DNA from: Acididesulfobacillus acetoxydans
Lineage (GTDB): Bacteria; Bacillota; Desulfitobacteriia; Desulfitobacteriales; Desulfitobacteriaceae
Strand: one strand, 5' to 3'
Assembly (NCBI RefSeq): GCF_900016645.1
Contig: NZ_CDGJ01000068.1
DNA: 64,000 bases
Part shown: piece after piece, positions 35,916-45,168 of the stretch
Layout: every line of letters begins with the position of its first letter
Position numbering within the stretch: the stretch's first letter is position 1
Position numbers and translations under genes: made by a program
The notes under the pieces: generated by a model
Database searches by the model: none
Told to the model about the DNA's origin: nothing
The model's input: the letters and a program-made list of their open reading frames with translations, nothing else

Positions 35916-37358
35916 TCAGGCCCCGTTGGCAGCGTCAGCGGAAGAGGGAGAGAAGGAAGGGGGAGAAGAGGGAGACGGGGAAGAGGAAGAAGGAGACGGG
36001 GAAGAGGAAGAGGGAGACGGGGAAGAGGAAGAAGGAGACGGGGAAGAGGAAGAAGGAGACGGGGAAGAGGAAGAAGGAGACGGAGAAGAGGAAGAAGGAG
36101 ACGGAGAAGAGGAAGACGGAGACGGAGAAGAGGAAGACGGAGACGGAGAAGAGGAAGACGGAGACGGAGAAGAGGAGGATGGGGACGAAGAGGAGGGTGG
36201 AGCGCTTGGCGGCTTGGCTGTGCTGTCTTTCGGTGCTTGGTTGGGGACTTTGAGATTTGGGTTTTTGCCCTGCGGCCAGATCACAGGGAAGCTGTTCGGG
36301 TTGGCCAGGGCTTGGGGCAAGGAAGCTACACCTAAATTATTCTGGTACAAGATATCGAGCAGCCGGTGAACTTCGCCACTGAGCCCGGGATCCCAATGGA
36401 GGAGGATAATGGAACCGGGTTGAAGCGGCTGGCTGTTGTAAGTCTGCACGGTATCCCCACTCATGACGGCGTCCCACATGACGACATGCTTGATTCCGGC
36501 TTGGTAGACCGCCTGGCGGACGGAGGTACTGTAATCGCCGTAGGGCGGGCGAAAGAGGGTGGGTGCCGGTCCCAAGGAAGAAAGATAGGTTTCGGCCGTC
36601 TGGACCTGGTTTTCAACCGCCTGAAAGGGGAGCTTGGCCAGATCGGGGTGGGAGAAGGTATGGTTTTCGATAGTGCCCCCGGCGGCTAAAAAAGCCCGCC
36701 AATAATCGGGGTGCTCCTGTGCAGCCTGCTGGATGAGAAAGGCGGTGACTGGCAAGTGCTTTTGCCGCATGAGCTGAAGCAGGGGTTGACTGGGAAACCA
36801 GCCGTCGTCAATTGTTATAAAAACAGCTCGCTCTTTGACCGCCAGGGACCAGATAAGGTCGGCTGTTCCCTTGGCTCCGGTTCCGGGAGAAACGCTGGGG
36901 CCGCTTGCGGGTGCGGGGGCCTGTCCGGGGTCAGGCGAAACGGCGCCGGGAGAAGAGCCGTGGGCAGCGTGGTTTGAAGGTGGAAAATGCGGATTTTGGC
37001 CCCGTTTAAGGGGTGGTACGGGGGCCGACGGATAAGGCGCCTCCGCCGCCGGCGAGGAGGCATTTGGCAGGGAAGAGGCGGAAGTATTCGGAGGGGAGGG
37101 GGAGGGAGTCTGCCCGGAGAGAAAAGAAAAAGCGGAAGTATGTCCCGAAAGAAAAGCGGGCCGGGGCAAGACGAAAAAGGCGAGCGCTCCGGCGAGTAAG
37201 GTGGTAGCGGCGATGGCGGGAATCACGTAACGTCTGGGCACGAAAGACACCTCGTTTGCATGCCGCGTCTGTCCGGCGATCTTGTTCTTTGAGGCATTCG
37301 ACTTCCGGCTTATCGATTCCTCCTTTTTTCGACCGACCGGAGATTCCTTTTTTTGCAC
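35916..37358 (-). CDS. Polysaccharide deacetylase with a Ser/Pro repeat tail
   Basis: 480 aa from GTG 37358 (GAGGGGAG just upstream; longer TTG start 37421 is possible). An N-terminal signal anchor (residues ~40-65, AIAATTLLAGALAFFVLP) and a Pro/Ser/Ala-rich spacer precede a NodB domain. Its motifs are ITIDDGWFPSQ (motif 1), ENHTFSHPDL (motif 2, metal His pair), LFRPPYGDYS (motif 3) and ILLHWDPG (motif 5). It should deacetylate peptidoglycan or another envelope glycan outside the membrane. The C-terminal ~85 residues are 7-residue SPSPSSS repeats. Confidence 0.85.
   Translation of the reverse strand: MQKKESPVGRKKEESISRKSNASKNKIAGQTRHANEVSFVPRRYVIPAIAATTLLAGALAFFVLPRPAFLSGHTSAFSFLSGQTPSPSPPNTSASSLPNASSPAAEAPYPSAPVPPLKRGQNPHFPPSNHAAHGSSPGAVSPDPGQAPAPASGPSVSPGTGAKGTADLIWSLAVKERAVFITIDDGWFPSQPLLQLMRQKHLPVTAFLIQQAAQEHPDYWRAFLAAGGTIENHTFSHPDLAKLPFQAVENQVQTAETYLSSLGPAPTLFRPPYGDYSTSVRQAVYQAGIKHVVMWDAVMSGDTVQTYNSQPLQPGSIILLHWDPGLSGEVHRLLDILYQNNLGVASLPQALANPNSFPVIWPQGKNPNLKVPNQAPKDSTAKPPSAPPSSSSPSSSSPSPSSSSPSPSSSSPSPSSSSPSPSSSSPSPSSSSPSPSSSSPSPSSSSPSPSSSSPSPSSSSPSPSSPPSFSPSSADAANGA
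35985..36185 (-). repeat. 21-bp coding repeats, SPSPSSS tail of the deacetylase
   Basis: The plus strand reads (GAGGAAGAAGGAGACGGG)-like 21-bp units about nine times, each encoding seven Ser/Pro residues on the minus strand. The array is a likely site of slippage variation. Confidence 0.85.
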
Positions 37359-37640
37359 TTTCTCCCCTCGCGGGGATAGCCTGTTTGAGTCTTGGCAAGA
37401 TCTGCCCGACAACGGGGGCAAGAGACGATGAGGCAGGAATCAGGCAGGGAGCATACGGGGACGGGCGGCCTTCGGACTGCTTCTGTACTTTGAATTGACC
37501 GGCGTGACCAAGAGCGCCGTCCAACGAAAAAGGATCGCGGCAGTATGGAGCGCAGCCGGCGTGCAGAGTATAATGGGAAGTGAAAAAATTGTGGGGGCCA
37601 GGTTTCCCTAGTCGGGTGAAGAGAGCGGGGGGATTGGGCA

Positions 37641-38060
37641 TTGGCATTTCTTGACCGGAATCTTGAACTATTCGAGATTCTCTTTAGGCAATCTTATAGG
37701 CAACTTTATCTCATTGCCTTTTCAATAACCGGTGATAAAGAGCTCAGCGAGGATGCTGTTCAGCAGGCCTTTGCCCAAGCGTATGTGAAAATGAATCAGC
37801 TTAAGGACAAAAGCAAATTCCTGGCCTGGGTCACGGCTATCACTGTGAATCAGGCCAAAGATCTAGTCAAGTCTGCCAGGCGCCACAAGGTTATACCCAT
37901 AACCGACGACATGCAAACGGCCGGCCTGCAGGATTCGCTGGAACAAACTTATTTGCTCAAGGACGAGGTGGCACATGTTCTCAAGGTTTTGTCAGAAGAT
38001 GAGGCGCAGATTTTAGAGGTTGTGGACCGGCGTGAGGGATTTGCCGCGGCCGTGTCTTGA
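37641..38060 (+). CDS. ECF-type sigma factor with a truncated region 4
   Basis: 139 aa from TTG 37641. Region 2 is intact: LFRQSYRQLYLIAFSITGDKELSEDAVQQAF and AYVKMNQLKDKSKFLAWV match the sigma-70 region 2 helices. Region 4 stops after its first helix (LSEDEAQILEVVDRREGF) and lacks the DNA-recognition helix for the -35 element. No anti-sigma gene follows. It may be a degenerate gene or a region-2-only sigma-like protein. Confidence 0.75.
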   Translation: MAFLDRNLELFEILFRQSYRQLYLIAFSITGDKELSEDAVQQAFAQAYVKMNQLKDKSKFLAWVTAITVNQAKDLVKSARRHKVIPITDDMQTAGLQDSLEQTYLLKDEVAHVLKVLSEDEAQILEVVDRREGFAAAVS

Positions 38061-38064
38061 CACC

Positions 38065-38370
38065 CGAACGCGAGTAGGCTACACTAGAATAAACTTCATA
38101 GGCAAAGGCGATGACAGAGTAAAGTAGACGACAGGCGGATTTTCAGGGAGGAAGGGTCGCTGACTGGAAGCCCTTCTAAAAAAGCGGTGGTTGAAGTTCC
38201 CTCTTGAGCTGTCGGCTGAACAAAAAAAGTAGGCTGGAACGGTTCTTCCCCGTTAAAAGGAAGAGGGTATCGGATTGTCTGTCCCGTACCTTTAGTGAGT
38301 GGGCATTCTTTGCCAATCAGGGTGGTAACGCGAGCTTCTCGTCCCTTAGGGATGAGGGCTTTTTTTGTCC
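38065..38370 (+). promoter_or_regulatory. T-box riboswitch 1 of pheA
   Basis: The antiterminator bulge AGGGTGGTAACGCG lies at 38319-38332, and a competing terminator (CTCGTCCC/GGGATGAG then seven T) ends at about 38366. A stem I is visible upstream (base CGACAG/CTGTCG). A possible specifier TTC at 38197-38199 would fit Phe, but its context is not classical. Confidence 0.85.
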
Positions 38371-38374
38371 TATC

Positions 38375-38613
38375 GGAACGTATAACTGTTCCGCAGGATT
38401 AAGGATAAGTTACTTGCGTCAGCCGTCTCGCAGGGGCTCGCCGCCTGTCGGGTTCTCTTCAGCCCGGTTAGAAGGTATAAGTGGGATTAGGGCAGAAGCG
38501 CGGACCGGCACATTCTGTACCCTAGTGAGCGGGCCATTTTCGGGCCAAATTGGGTGGTAACGCGGAAGTCCACGGCTTTCGTCCCAGAGGGGAACAGCCG
38601 TGGGCTTTTTATT
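38375..38613 (+). promoter_or_regulatory. T-box riboswitch 2 of pheA (tandem)
   Basis: A second antiterminator TTGGGTGGTAACGCGG at 38550-38565 is followed by a terminator (CCACGGCT...AGCCGTGG then TTTTT, 38569-38610). The stem III segment resembles copy 1 (TAGTGAG-C/T-GGGC-ATT). The stem I region is shorter; TTC at 38458-38460 followed by A is a candidate specifier. Confidence 0.82.
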
Positions 38614-38707
38614 TGTTTGGGCTAGCAGCGGCGCGCCGCCGGGGAACGCGTCGGACAGCCAAGTATCGAAGCGAAAGAAAGGCAACGCTAAAGGAGGTCG
38701 CTTCGCC

Positions 38708-39571
38708 ATGGAAGGGGCAAAGATTGGTTATTTGGGCCCTCGGGGGAGTTTCTCGGAAGAAGCTCTGTTGTCATTTCTGCAACGGGGAAACGGAGACTTC
38801 CGGGGTGTTTCTGCGGAGGGCTTTGCCACGATTGCTCAAGCCATCCATGCTTGTGGGGAAAAGCGGGTTGATTGGGCTTTTGTGCCGCTGGAGAACTCGA
38901 CCGAAGGTCAGGTGAGCATGACCTTAGATTGTGTCGCGGAAAGGGAGGAACTCCTTATTTATGAGGAATTTGTCCACCCCGTGAGCCAGTGCCTTCTTAC
39001 TTTACGGCCGCTGGGATTTGAGCAAATTCGGCGGGTCTATTCCCATCCGCAGGGGTTCGGCCAGTGCAGGGATTTCCTGGAGACTCATTTAAGCCAGGCC
39101 GACCAGACCGTTTGCCGAAGTACCGCGGAGGCAGCCCGAATCGTGGCCGAATCGGACCAAGCCTGGGCGGCCATCGCTCCTCGGCGGGCGGCGGATTTAT
39201 ATGGCCTGCAATGTTTGGAGCAGGGGGTCCAGGACAACAAGGACAATACTACCCGTTTTATCTTAGTGGGCCATTGCTTGCGCGAATTGTCCGGGCTGGA
39301 CAAGACGTCTCTTTTCATGCGCATCGAGGACTCCCCGGGTTCACTCTGCCGGATGCTGCAGGAGTTTGCCAGCCGTGGGATTAATCTGACTAAAATTGAA
39401 TCCCGCCCGGCGAAGGGAAGGCTGGGAGAGTACGTCTTTTTTGTCGATGTGGACGGCTACGTTTTTGCGCCGGAGATGCAGGAGGCCCTCTGGGCATTGA
39501 AAAAGAACCGGGTCGCCATCCGGCTGTTGGGGTCATATCCGAGGCAGATGGACATTGATGAATCACGGTAA
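38708..39571 (+). CDS. pheA: Prephenate dehydratase
   Basis: 287 aa from ATG 38708, with AAGGAGGT 9 nt upstream. The PDT domain spans residues 1-180 (GYLGPRGSFSEEA; VPLENSTEGQV; the catalytic TRF in DNTTRFILVG). A C-terminal ACT domain (SLFMRIEDSPGSLCRM; ESRP) gives Phe feedback. It converts prephenate to phenylpyruvate in phenylalanine synthesis. No chorismate mutase domain is fused. Expression is placed under two tandem T-boxes sensing uncharged tRNA. Confidence 0.96.
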   Translation: MEGAKIGYLGPRGSFSEEALLSFLQRGNGDFRGVSAEGFATIAQAIHACGEKRVDWAFVPLENSTEGQVSMTLDCVAEREELLIYEEFVHPVSQCLLTLRPLGFEQIRRVYSHPQGFGQCRDFLETHLSQADQTVCRSTAEAARIVAESDQAWAAIAPRRAADLYGLQCLEQGVQDNKDNTTRFILVGHCLRELSGLDKTSLFMRIEDSPGSLCRMLQEFASRGINLTKIESRPAKGRLGEYVFFVDVDGYVFAPEMQEALWALKKNRVAIRLLGSYPRQMDIDESR

Positions 39572-39755
39572 AAGGTGGTAAAATGTATAGGGCTTTAGCG
39601 AGATTACTGTCGGGATATGGCATCAGATCGGACCCTTCGGTATTCTTGATGTGACATGGCTTCGTTTGACCATAGAGTACCGTTGGACCGATTGACGGCA
39701 ATATTGGGAATCGTCTAACATGCCGCCTTGAGTATCGTTGAAATGGGGGTATAGC

Positions 39756-41141
39756 ATGCATATCGCATTCCGGAAAATTATGCTCATCAACCCGCCCGCG
39801 TCGCTGCGCCTTTGGGAGCCGCACAGCGAAAATCTTGGCCTCGGTTACTTGGCTGCCGTTCTTGAGCAGTTGGATTACCAGGTGAGTATCCTTGACGCGT
39901 CGCTTTTCCGGCTCGGTGTGTCCGCGACGCTGAAACGGATTCGGGAGGAACAGCCGGATGTTATCGGTTTTCGCCTGCTCGAAGTCAATATGCCCTACTT
40001 CGTCGACCTGGTGGTCCAGCTGCGGCGCGGGGGTTACTCCGGGCATATCACGGCGGGCGGACCGGTCGCCACAATGATGGACTCGGAGATTCTTAAGTTA
40101 GTCCCGGGGCTGGACAGCCTCATGGTCGGGGAGGGCGAAGAGACGCTGCCCGAGCTGCTGGAGGCGCTCAACTTGTCAGGTACCGCCAGGCCCTCCGGAG
40201 AACGCTTGGCGGGGATACTCGGCCTGTGTTACCGTGAAGGCGAAGCGAGCCGGAGCAACGGACCCCGCCCTCTCATTGAAAATCTCGACGCGCTGCCTTT
40301 CCCGAGAAGGGACACGCTGCCAGATATCCTCAGGTGGGGACGTCTGCCCATGATCATTTCCTCCAGGGGGTGTGACGGGCACTGTATCTTCTGCTGTCCG
40401 GCTGCAATGAACGCCAAATCGCCCGGGCCCAAGTGGCGTCCGCGCAGCGCCGGCAATGTCGCAGACGAGATCGAGGATCTGCAAAGACGTTACAATGTGG
40501 ATCATCTGGATTTTCTGGATGACAATTTCTTCGGACGCGGTGAGGTGGGAGTACGGAGAGCCTGGGATTTCATCGAAGAACTGCGCCGGCGCGGTTTACG
40601 GATCCAGTTTTCGATCGAGTGCCGGGTCGACAACGTGGAGGAAGACCTCTTTAAGGCCTTGCGTGACGCCGGGTGCGTAGAGGTTCGCTTGGGCATTGAG
40701 TCAGGTGTGCAGCGTATCCTTGACCGCTACGGCAAAGGGACGACCGTGGAGAAAAACCGTGAGGTTTTACTTAAACTCAAAGAGTGGGGCCTGGCGGCTA
40801 AAATCGGATTTATCCCGTTTGACCCGACGATGTCTGTCGAGGAACTGATGCAAAACGGGGAATTCTTGCGCTCGGTGGGTAACCCCGAAGCTTTCAACTA
40901 TAACAAGATCGTGGTGGAGGTTGGGACTCCTTTGGAACGCTTGTTTGAGAAGGAGGGGCGTCTGATCAAACCCGGGCCGTGGAAGCGCGATTACACGTTT
41001 GACGACCCGAAGGTAGCCGTTTTGTGGAAATTGGTCCGGGGATATGCGACGGCGAAGCGGACAGCCTTACAGCTCGCTGATGGGTGCAAAGTAGGGTTGA
41101 CAGACTTCCAGGCGTCGCTTCACAGGCAAAGCGTCAGATGA
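39756..41141 (+). CDS. B12-binding radical SAM protein
   Basis: 461 aa from ATG 39756 (GGGGGT 6 nt upstream). Residues ~1-145 are a cobalamin-binding-like domain (LINPPASLRLW; GLGYLAAVLEQL; ITAGGPVATMM) without the DxHxxG motif, as in many of this class. The radical SAM core has the CDGHCIFCC cluster motif (CxxxCxxC), then FLDDNFF and RLGIESG. Such enzymes do methylations or rearrangements in tetrapyrrole, lipid or natural-product pathways. The substrate is unknown. It is followed by a strong terminator and appears monocistronic. Confidence 0.87.
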   Translation: MHIAFRKIMLINPPASLRLWEPHSENLGLGYLAAVLEQLDYQVSILDASLFRLGVSATLKRIREEQPDVIGFRLLEVNMPYFVDLVVQLRRGGYSGHITAGGPVATMMDSEILKLVPGLDSLMVGEGEETLPELLEALNLSGTARPSGERLAGILGLCYREGEASRSNGPRPLIENLDALPFPRRDTLPDILRWGRLPMIISSRGCDGHCIFCCPAAMNAKSPGPKWRPRSAGNVADEIEDLQRRYNVDHLDFLDDNFFGRGEVGVRRAWDFIEELRRRGLRIQFSIECRVDNVEEDLFKALRDAGCVEVRLGIESGVQRILDRYGKGTTVEKNREVLLKLKEWGLAAKIGFIPFDPTMSVEELMQNGEFLRSVGNPEAFNYNKIVVEVGTPLERLFEKEGRLIKPGPWKRDYTFDDPKVAVLWKLVRGYATAKRTALQLADGCKVGLTDFQASLHRQSVR

Positions 41142-41161
41142 GCAGCTGTCAATATGATACC

Positions 41162-41197
41162 AAAAATACGATCGCCCAAAAGGCGGTCGTATTTTTG
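41162..41197 (+). terminator. Terminator after the radical SAM gene
   Basis: AAAAATACGATCGCC pairs with GGCGGTCGTATTTTT (one G-U), loop about 5 nt, ending in a T run. Confidence 0.88.
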
Positions 41198-41519
41198 AGA
41201 TATCTACACAAAAGTTTCATTTTTTTTGAGATAGTACGCGATTATTGGCTATGGTGAGAAAATTGGCGGGAATCGATAATAACTGATAGAATTGTATCGA
41301 AAATGTATTTCGAGGACTTCCAAGAGGATGAAAGGCTGGAAAAGGCCGTGTTCAGGAGTGAGGTTCGTCAGATGTCCATGTTTGGAGAGGCGTAGGTGAG
41401 AGGGTGTTGGCGCAAACGCCAGACTAGACAACAGCCAAAAGGACAAGCTATGTAAGATTCCGCTTGTCTTATGCCAAAAATAATAATAATATGGTTGGGT
41501 AAGATTTTTGGACTTTCAG

Positions 41520-41560
41520 CCCGCTCAACTCTCATCCCGACAAGCTGAGAGTTGAGCGGG
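41520..41560. repeat. Perfect 15-bp inverted repeat before resB
   Basis: CCCGCTCAACTCTCA (41520-41534) and TGAGAGTTGAGCGGG (41546-41560) with an 11-nt loop. There is no T run on either side. It lies 40 bp before the resB start and could be a leader hairpin or operator. The rest of the 41198-41600 interval shows no gene. Confidence 0.7.
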
Positions 41561-41600
41561 GGTAGACTTTGGCTGGCTTCAAGTTGAAGGAGACGTGAAT

Positions 41601-42893
41601 ATGGAAAGAGAAACGCGCACCGGATGGGGTCTGGTGGAAGAATGGCTGACATCCATGAAGTTGGGATTGGTTCTCCTGGGGATCATTGCCATCACCGCCG
41701 GCCTGGGAACTTTTATTCCGCAATTTGATCAAAGTCCCCAAGAGGCCCTCAAGGTGGCACAACTCTGGCAAACGCTGGGGTTTACGCAGATTTACAGTAC
41801 ATTCTGGTTTCGTTTTTTGCTGGGCTTACTGTGCTTGAACCTGGTGGCCTGCAGTCTCCGCCGCTTTCACGGGATTTACGGGCGGGTTTTTCGGCCCCGT
41901 CCGCCGGGGACTGCGGGGGAGCTGCCCGCCAAGATCCGGACGGAGATCAGGGGCGATTATCATGTCCTGCAAGACTCTGTGCAGAGAACCCTGGCACATA
42001 AAGGATTTCGCCTGACGGAGCAGGAGACGGAGACCGGCTGGTCTTTTTTGGGCCTGCGCCGGCGTTGGGGCTATTGGGGTTCCTTCGTGACCCACATGGC
42101 TTTTGTCATTTTGGTACTGGGTGCCTTTATGAGCAGCCTCCTCGGCGCCAAAGGGTATTTCATGGTCGGTGCGGGGAGTACCCTGTCGCTCCAATCGATC
42201 ATGACCGAGGGCAGGGTTGGCCAGAATTTCAATGTGCGGGTGAATTCGGCGGAAAAGAAGTACCTGCCGAACGGGCAACTGGATAACTGGTATACGAATT
42301 TGAGCCTGATCAGCCTGGGCGGGCGCGTGTTGGTACGGAAGACAATCTCGGTCAATCATCCCTTGACCTACAAGGGAATCACTTTTTATCAGAGCGATTA
42401 TACGAGCGGGGTGCGTCTTACTGCCGACGTGCGGGGGAGCAAGCAAGAGGTCCTCTTGAGCGAACAGAGCGACTATTACAATGTCCCGGGGACAGAACTT
42501 TATTTTATGGTGGCCCAAATTGCGGGAAGTGAGCAAAAGCCTCAAATGCTCTATGGGGTTTATAACAATAATGGTCAGACCGTGCAGCAGGGAACGCTCA
42601 GTAAGGGCCAAACGGCCAGTATCCAGGGAAAATACAAAATGACTCTCGATGGCTATGCTCCGTTTACGGGCATACAGGTCAAGAAAGACCCGGGTGTGGG
42701 GGTGGTCTGGCTGGGTTCGGCCCTGCTTCTGGTCGGGCTGTTTCTCTCGTTTTATTGGCGGCCCTCCAGGGTGGCTGGGGTGCTCAGCCGCGTGGAGGAG
42801 ACGGAGGAAGGAATTTTGGCTCTGGGGATGACCGCGGGAAAAGACACGGAAAGTTTCCTGAGTAAAATGAGAAAATCAAGCGGGGACGTCTAA
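41601..42893 (+). CDS. resB: Cytochrome c biogenesis protein ResB
   Basis: 430 aa from ATG 41601 (AAGGAG 8 nt upstream). Four hydrophobic helices: three in the first ~190 residues (LGLVLLGIIAITAGLGTFIPQ; FWFRFLLGLLCLNLVACS; WGYWGSFVTHMAFVILVLGAFM) and one near residue 370. A large extracytoplasmic domain between them carries ISVNHPLTYKGITFYQSDY, typical of ResB (Ccs1). With CcsA it forms the system II heme lyase that attaches heme to apocytochrome c outside the membrane. The gene pair implies c-type cytochromes and respiration. Confidence 0.92.
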   Translation: MERETRTGWGLVEEWLTSMKLGLVLLGIIAITAGLGTFIPQFDQSPQEALKVAQLWQTLGFTQIYSTFWFRFLLGLLCLNLVACSLRRFHGIYGRVFRPRPPGTAGELPAKIRTEIRGDYHVLQDSVQRTLAHKGFRLTEQETETGWSFLGLRRRWGYWGSFVTHMAFVILVLGAFMSSLLGAKGYFMVGAGSTLSLQSIMTEGRVGQNFNVRVNSAEKKYLPNGQLDNWYTNLSLISLGGRVLVRKTISVNHPLTYKGITFYQSDYTSGVRLTADVRGSKQEVLLSEQSDYYNVPGTELYFMVAQIAGSEQKPQMLYGVYNNNGQTVQQGTLSKGQTASIQGKYKMTLDGYAPFTGIQVKKDPGVGVVWLGSALLLVGLFLSFYWRPSRVAGVLSRVEETEEGILALGMTAGKDTESFLSKMRKSSGDV

Positions 42894-42896
42894 GCC

Positions 42897-43035
42897 GGGA
42901 AGAGAAGAAAGCTAAAGCTAGGGAGAGAAAAATGTTTAAGGCGGGGAGAAAAGAAAGTCTAAGCCGAGATGGGGAGAAGTTTAAGCTGGGTAGAGAAGAA
43001 AGTTTGAGTCGAGGAGAGAAGAGAGTTTAAGGGAA
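42897..43035. repeat. Purine-rich ~24-bp imperfect repeats between resB and ccsA
   Basis: Six drifted units of the form GNNGGGNAGAGAAGAAAGTTTAAG fill the gap between the two cytochrome genes. No gene is supported in them. Confidence 0.75.
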
Positions 43036-43079
43036 TAGGGGATCCGGCAAGAATTTGGGCCGGGCAGAGGAGGTTGACC

Positions 43080-44066
43080 ATGAGTCAAATACTGAAAGGG
43101 TTTGAAGGGCCGTTATTTTACCTGCTGCTGGCGGCGTATGTCCTCGCGACGCTGCTCTATTGGGGCGGCGCGCTTGGGAAAAAGAACGGCCTGAGCCGGG
43201 CCGCCACCTGGGTTACGGTGGCCGGTCTCGTCATCAATACAGTCACCGTGGGGGTGAGGATGCTGATTGCCCACCGCCCTCCGCTCGCCAACGGGTATGA
43301 GTTCATTCTGACATTCTGTTGGGGTATCGTGGCGGTTTATCTTTTTGCCGAATTCCGTTACAGGCTGCGAGCTTTGGGTTCGTTTGTCCTGCCTGTTCCT
43401 GCCTTGCTCCTGCTCTTTGTTGAGATTGCCATCAGTCCGGCGGAGAGGAGCTCGACGGCGATTATGCCGGCTCTAAAAAGCCAGTGGCTGACCATCCATG
43501 TCGCCACCGCCATGCTGGCTTACGGAGCTTTTGCGGTTTCTTTCGGCTTGGGGGTCATGTATCTGCTCAAAGAGCGTAAGATCCGGGTGACCGGACGTGT
43601 GGGCGGGCCGGTTCCCGGCGCTCCCGGAGACGCTGAGCGTGAGACCATGTCGGCGGCGGAGAGTTCAGCGACTGGAAGTTTGCTGGCCGGGTCAGAGTTG
43701 TCAAACGGGGCCGACGAGGTGAACGGGGGCGTACTCGCTCGCTTTCCCGCTCTTGAAGTTCTCGATGAACTGGCTTACAAAGTCGTTGCTTTTGGGTTTC
43801 CTCTGCTTACCCTCTGCATTATTACAGGGGCCGTGTGGGCTAATTATACTTGGGGAACTTACTGGTCCTGGGATCCGAAAGAGACTTGGTCCCTGATTAC
43901 CTGGCTGGTTTACGCGGGCTATCTCCATGTCCGCTTTACCCGGGGGTGGAAGGGCAGGCCGGCTGCTTGGCTGGCGGTGCTCGGCTTCGCAGCGGTGCTC
44001 TTTACATTTTTCGGGGTCAATTATTTTCTGCCGGGCCTTCATTCCTACGCGAATCCCGGCGGGTGA
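43080..44066 (+). CDS. ccsA: Cytochrome c assembly protein CcsA (ResC)
   Basis: 328 aa from ATG 43080, with GAGGAGGT 6-7 nt upstream. About eight hydrophobic helices, with the heme-handling WWD motif WANYTWGTYWSWDPKETWSL near the C terminus and conserved His residues flanking it. It exports and presents heme to apocytochrome c with ResB. A non-conserved ~55-residue polar insertion (GGPVPGAPGDAERETMSAAE...) lies before the WWD region. Confidence 0.92.
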   Translation: MSQILKGFEGPLFYLLLAAYVLATLLYWGGALGKKNGLSRAATWVTVAGLVINTVTVGVRMLIAHRPPLANGYEFILTFCWGIVAVYLFAEFRYRLRALGSFVLPVPALLLLFVEIAISPAERSSTAIMPALKSQWLTIHVATAMLAYGAFAVSFGLGVMYLLKERKIRVTGRVGGPVPGAPGDAERETMSAAESSATGSLLAGSELSNGADEVNGGVLARFPALEVLDELAYKVVAFGFPLLTLCIITGAVWANYTWGTYWSWDPKETWSLITWLVYAGYLHVRFTRGWKGRPAAWLAVLGFAAVLFTFFGVNYFLPGLHSYANPGG

Positions 44067-44230
44067 CAGCGCGGTTCAAAGTACTGGAACATTGCCGTGG
44101 CGGGTACGAGTGAGACGGTGAGGCGGAGCGGCGGAGCGGAAGATATCGGAGTCATTAGGCACATGGCGGATAACATGGCGCACTTGCTCAACCGGCTCAA
44201 GGAATGATTGGCGGACGGCCGCGTGCCTTA

Positions 44231-44259
44231 TTGACAATTTTTCTATCTGATAGTAGCAT
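44231..44259 (+). promoter_or_regulatory. Promoter of the padR-like gene with a dyad in the spacer
   Basis: TTGACA, a 17-nt spacer, then TAGCAT. The spacer contains the perfect dyad CTATC-T-GATAG (44243-44253), also found near the metY promoter. The region 44067-44442 shows no other feature. Confidence 0.6.
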
Positions 44260-44442
44260 ATAGGGCAGATAATTAGCGGCATAGGGGGCGCGCAACGACC
44301 GGCAAAACGGGAGACCGCCCCCCGCCCAAGTCAGGACTCTGGGGATCTTGTACATCTAAAATATCTATTCGATGGACGGCTGTCGGGTAGGGTCCTAAGT
44401 GCTGTGCGAGCCGGGATACTTGCAAGGGAGGAAACTGCTAAA

Positions 44443-44862
44443 ATGTGTGATACCTGCCATGGACTCGAACATGGTCATGGCCATGGAACGGGCCATGGAG
44501 AAGGTCGCGGCGATTGCCACTGCAAACTGTCCGGCAAAGTGGAAAGATTTATTCAGCCCTGCCTGCTTCTCAGCTTGCTGCAGCATTCATCTCATGGTTA
44601 TGAACTGCTTGAGCGTTTATCGGGTTTCCGCTTCTATCCCGGTGCCCCGGATACCGGCGCGGTCTACCGTCATTTACGACGTCTGGAAAATGGCGGTTAT
44701 GTCGAATCACACTGGGAAACCGGAGATGCGGGCCCCGCTAAACGTATTTACTCGATCACCCCGGATGGGCAGGACATGCTGGAGGCGTGGATTGAGGAGT
44801 TTCGTGATCGCAAATCGGCCATGGAAGACTTTATAGAAAAGTACGAGCGCTCTTCCAGGTAA
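44443..44862 (+). CDS. PadR-family regulator with His/Cys-rich N terminus
   Basis: 139 aa. The first 28 residues (MCDTCHGLEHGHGHGTGHGE...CHCK) have four Cys and six His, a likely metal- or redox-binding segment. A PadR winged helix follows (CLLLSLLQHSSHGYELLERL; DTGAVYRHLRRLENGGYVES). PadR proteins usually repress nearby genes. It lies downstream of ccsA, and the dyad in its promoter recurs near metY. Metal sensing is inference. The start ATG is chosen after GGGAGG. Confidence 0.85.
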   Translation: MCDTCHGLEHGHGHGTGHGEGRGDCHCKLSGKVERFIQPCLLLSLLQHSSHGYELLERLSGFRFYPGAPDTGAVYRHLRRLENGGYVESHWETGDAGPAKRIYSITPDGQDMLEAWIEEFRDRKSAMEDFIEKYERSSR

Positions 44863-44951
44863 GGCCGCGCCGGTAGGTGATATGGCGCAGGAGAGCGAAT
44901 GGTGCGCATATGATAATGTGCCACGCTTGTGCATTTCCAAGTATCCCTCAG

Positions 44952-44980
44952 TTGACAGGGAGGAAGCAGGGGACTATAAT
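44952..44980 (+). promoter_or_regulatory. Consensus sigma-A promoter of the sdpR-like gene
   Basis: TTGACA, a 17-nt spacer, then TATAAT. The AT-rich stretch after it (TATATTTAGATGTTTAGCTAA) may be an ArsR-type operator. Confidence 0.75.
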
Positions 44981-45168
44981 CAATTTCAGATATATTTAGA
45001 TGTTTAGCTAAGCAAAGAACGGTGTAATTACACGAGAGCCGGAAAGGCAGTGAATCCCGGGGAGTTCTAAATTTGTGAGACATCCAGTGTATGGGGACAT
45101 CCGATATGTGGGGAGATCTAATGTATGGCGGCATCAAAATGAGGCGACGCGAGTGACTTCGGGAATTG

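Noticed and set aside
35926..36369. Glu-rich + frame (GEEEEGDGEEEE)
   Set aside because: It is the complement of the SPSPSSS repeats in the deacetylase gene.
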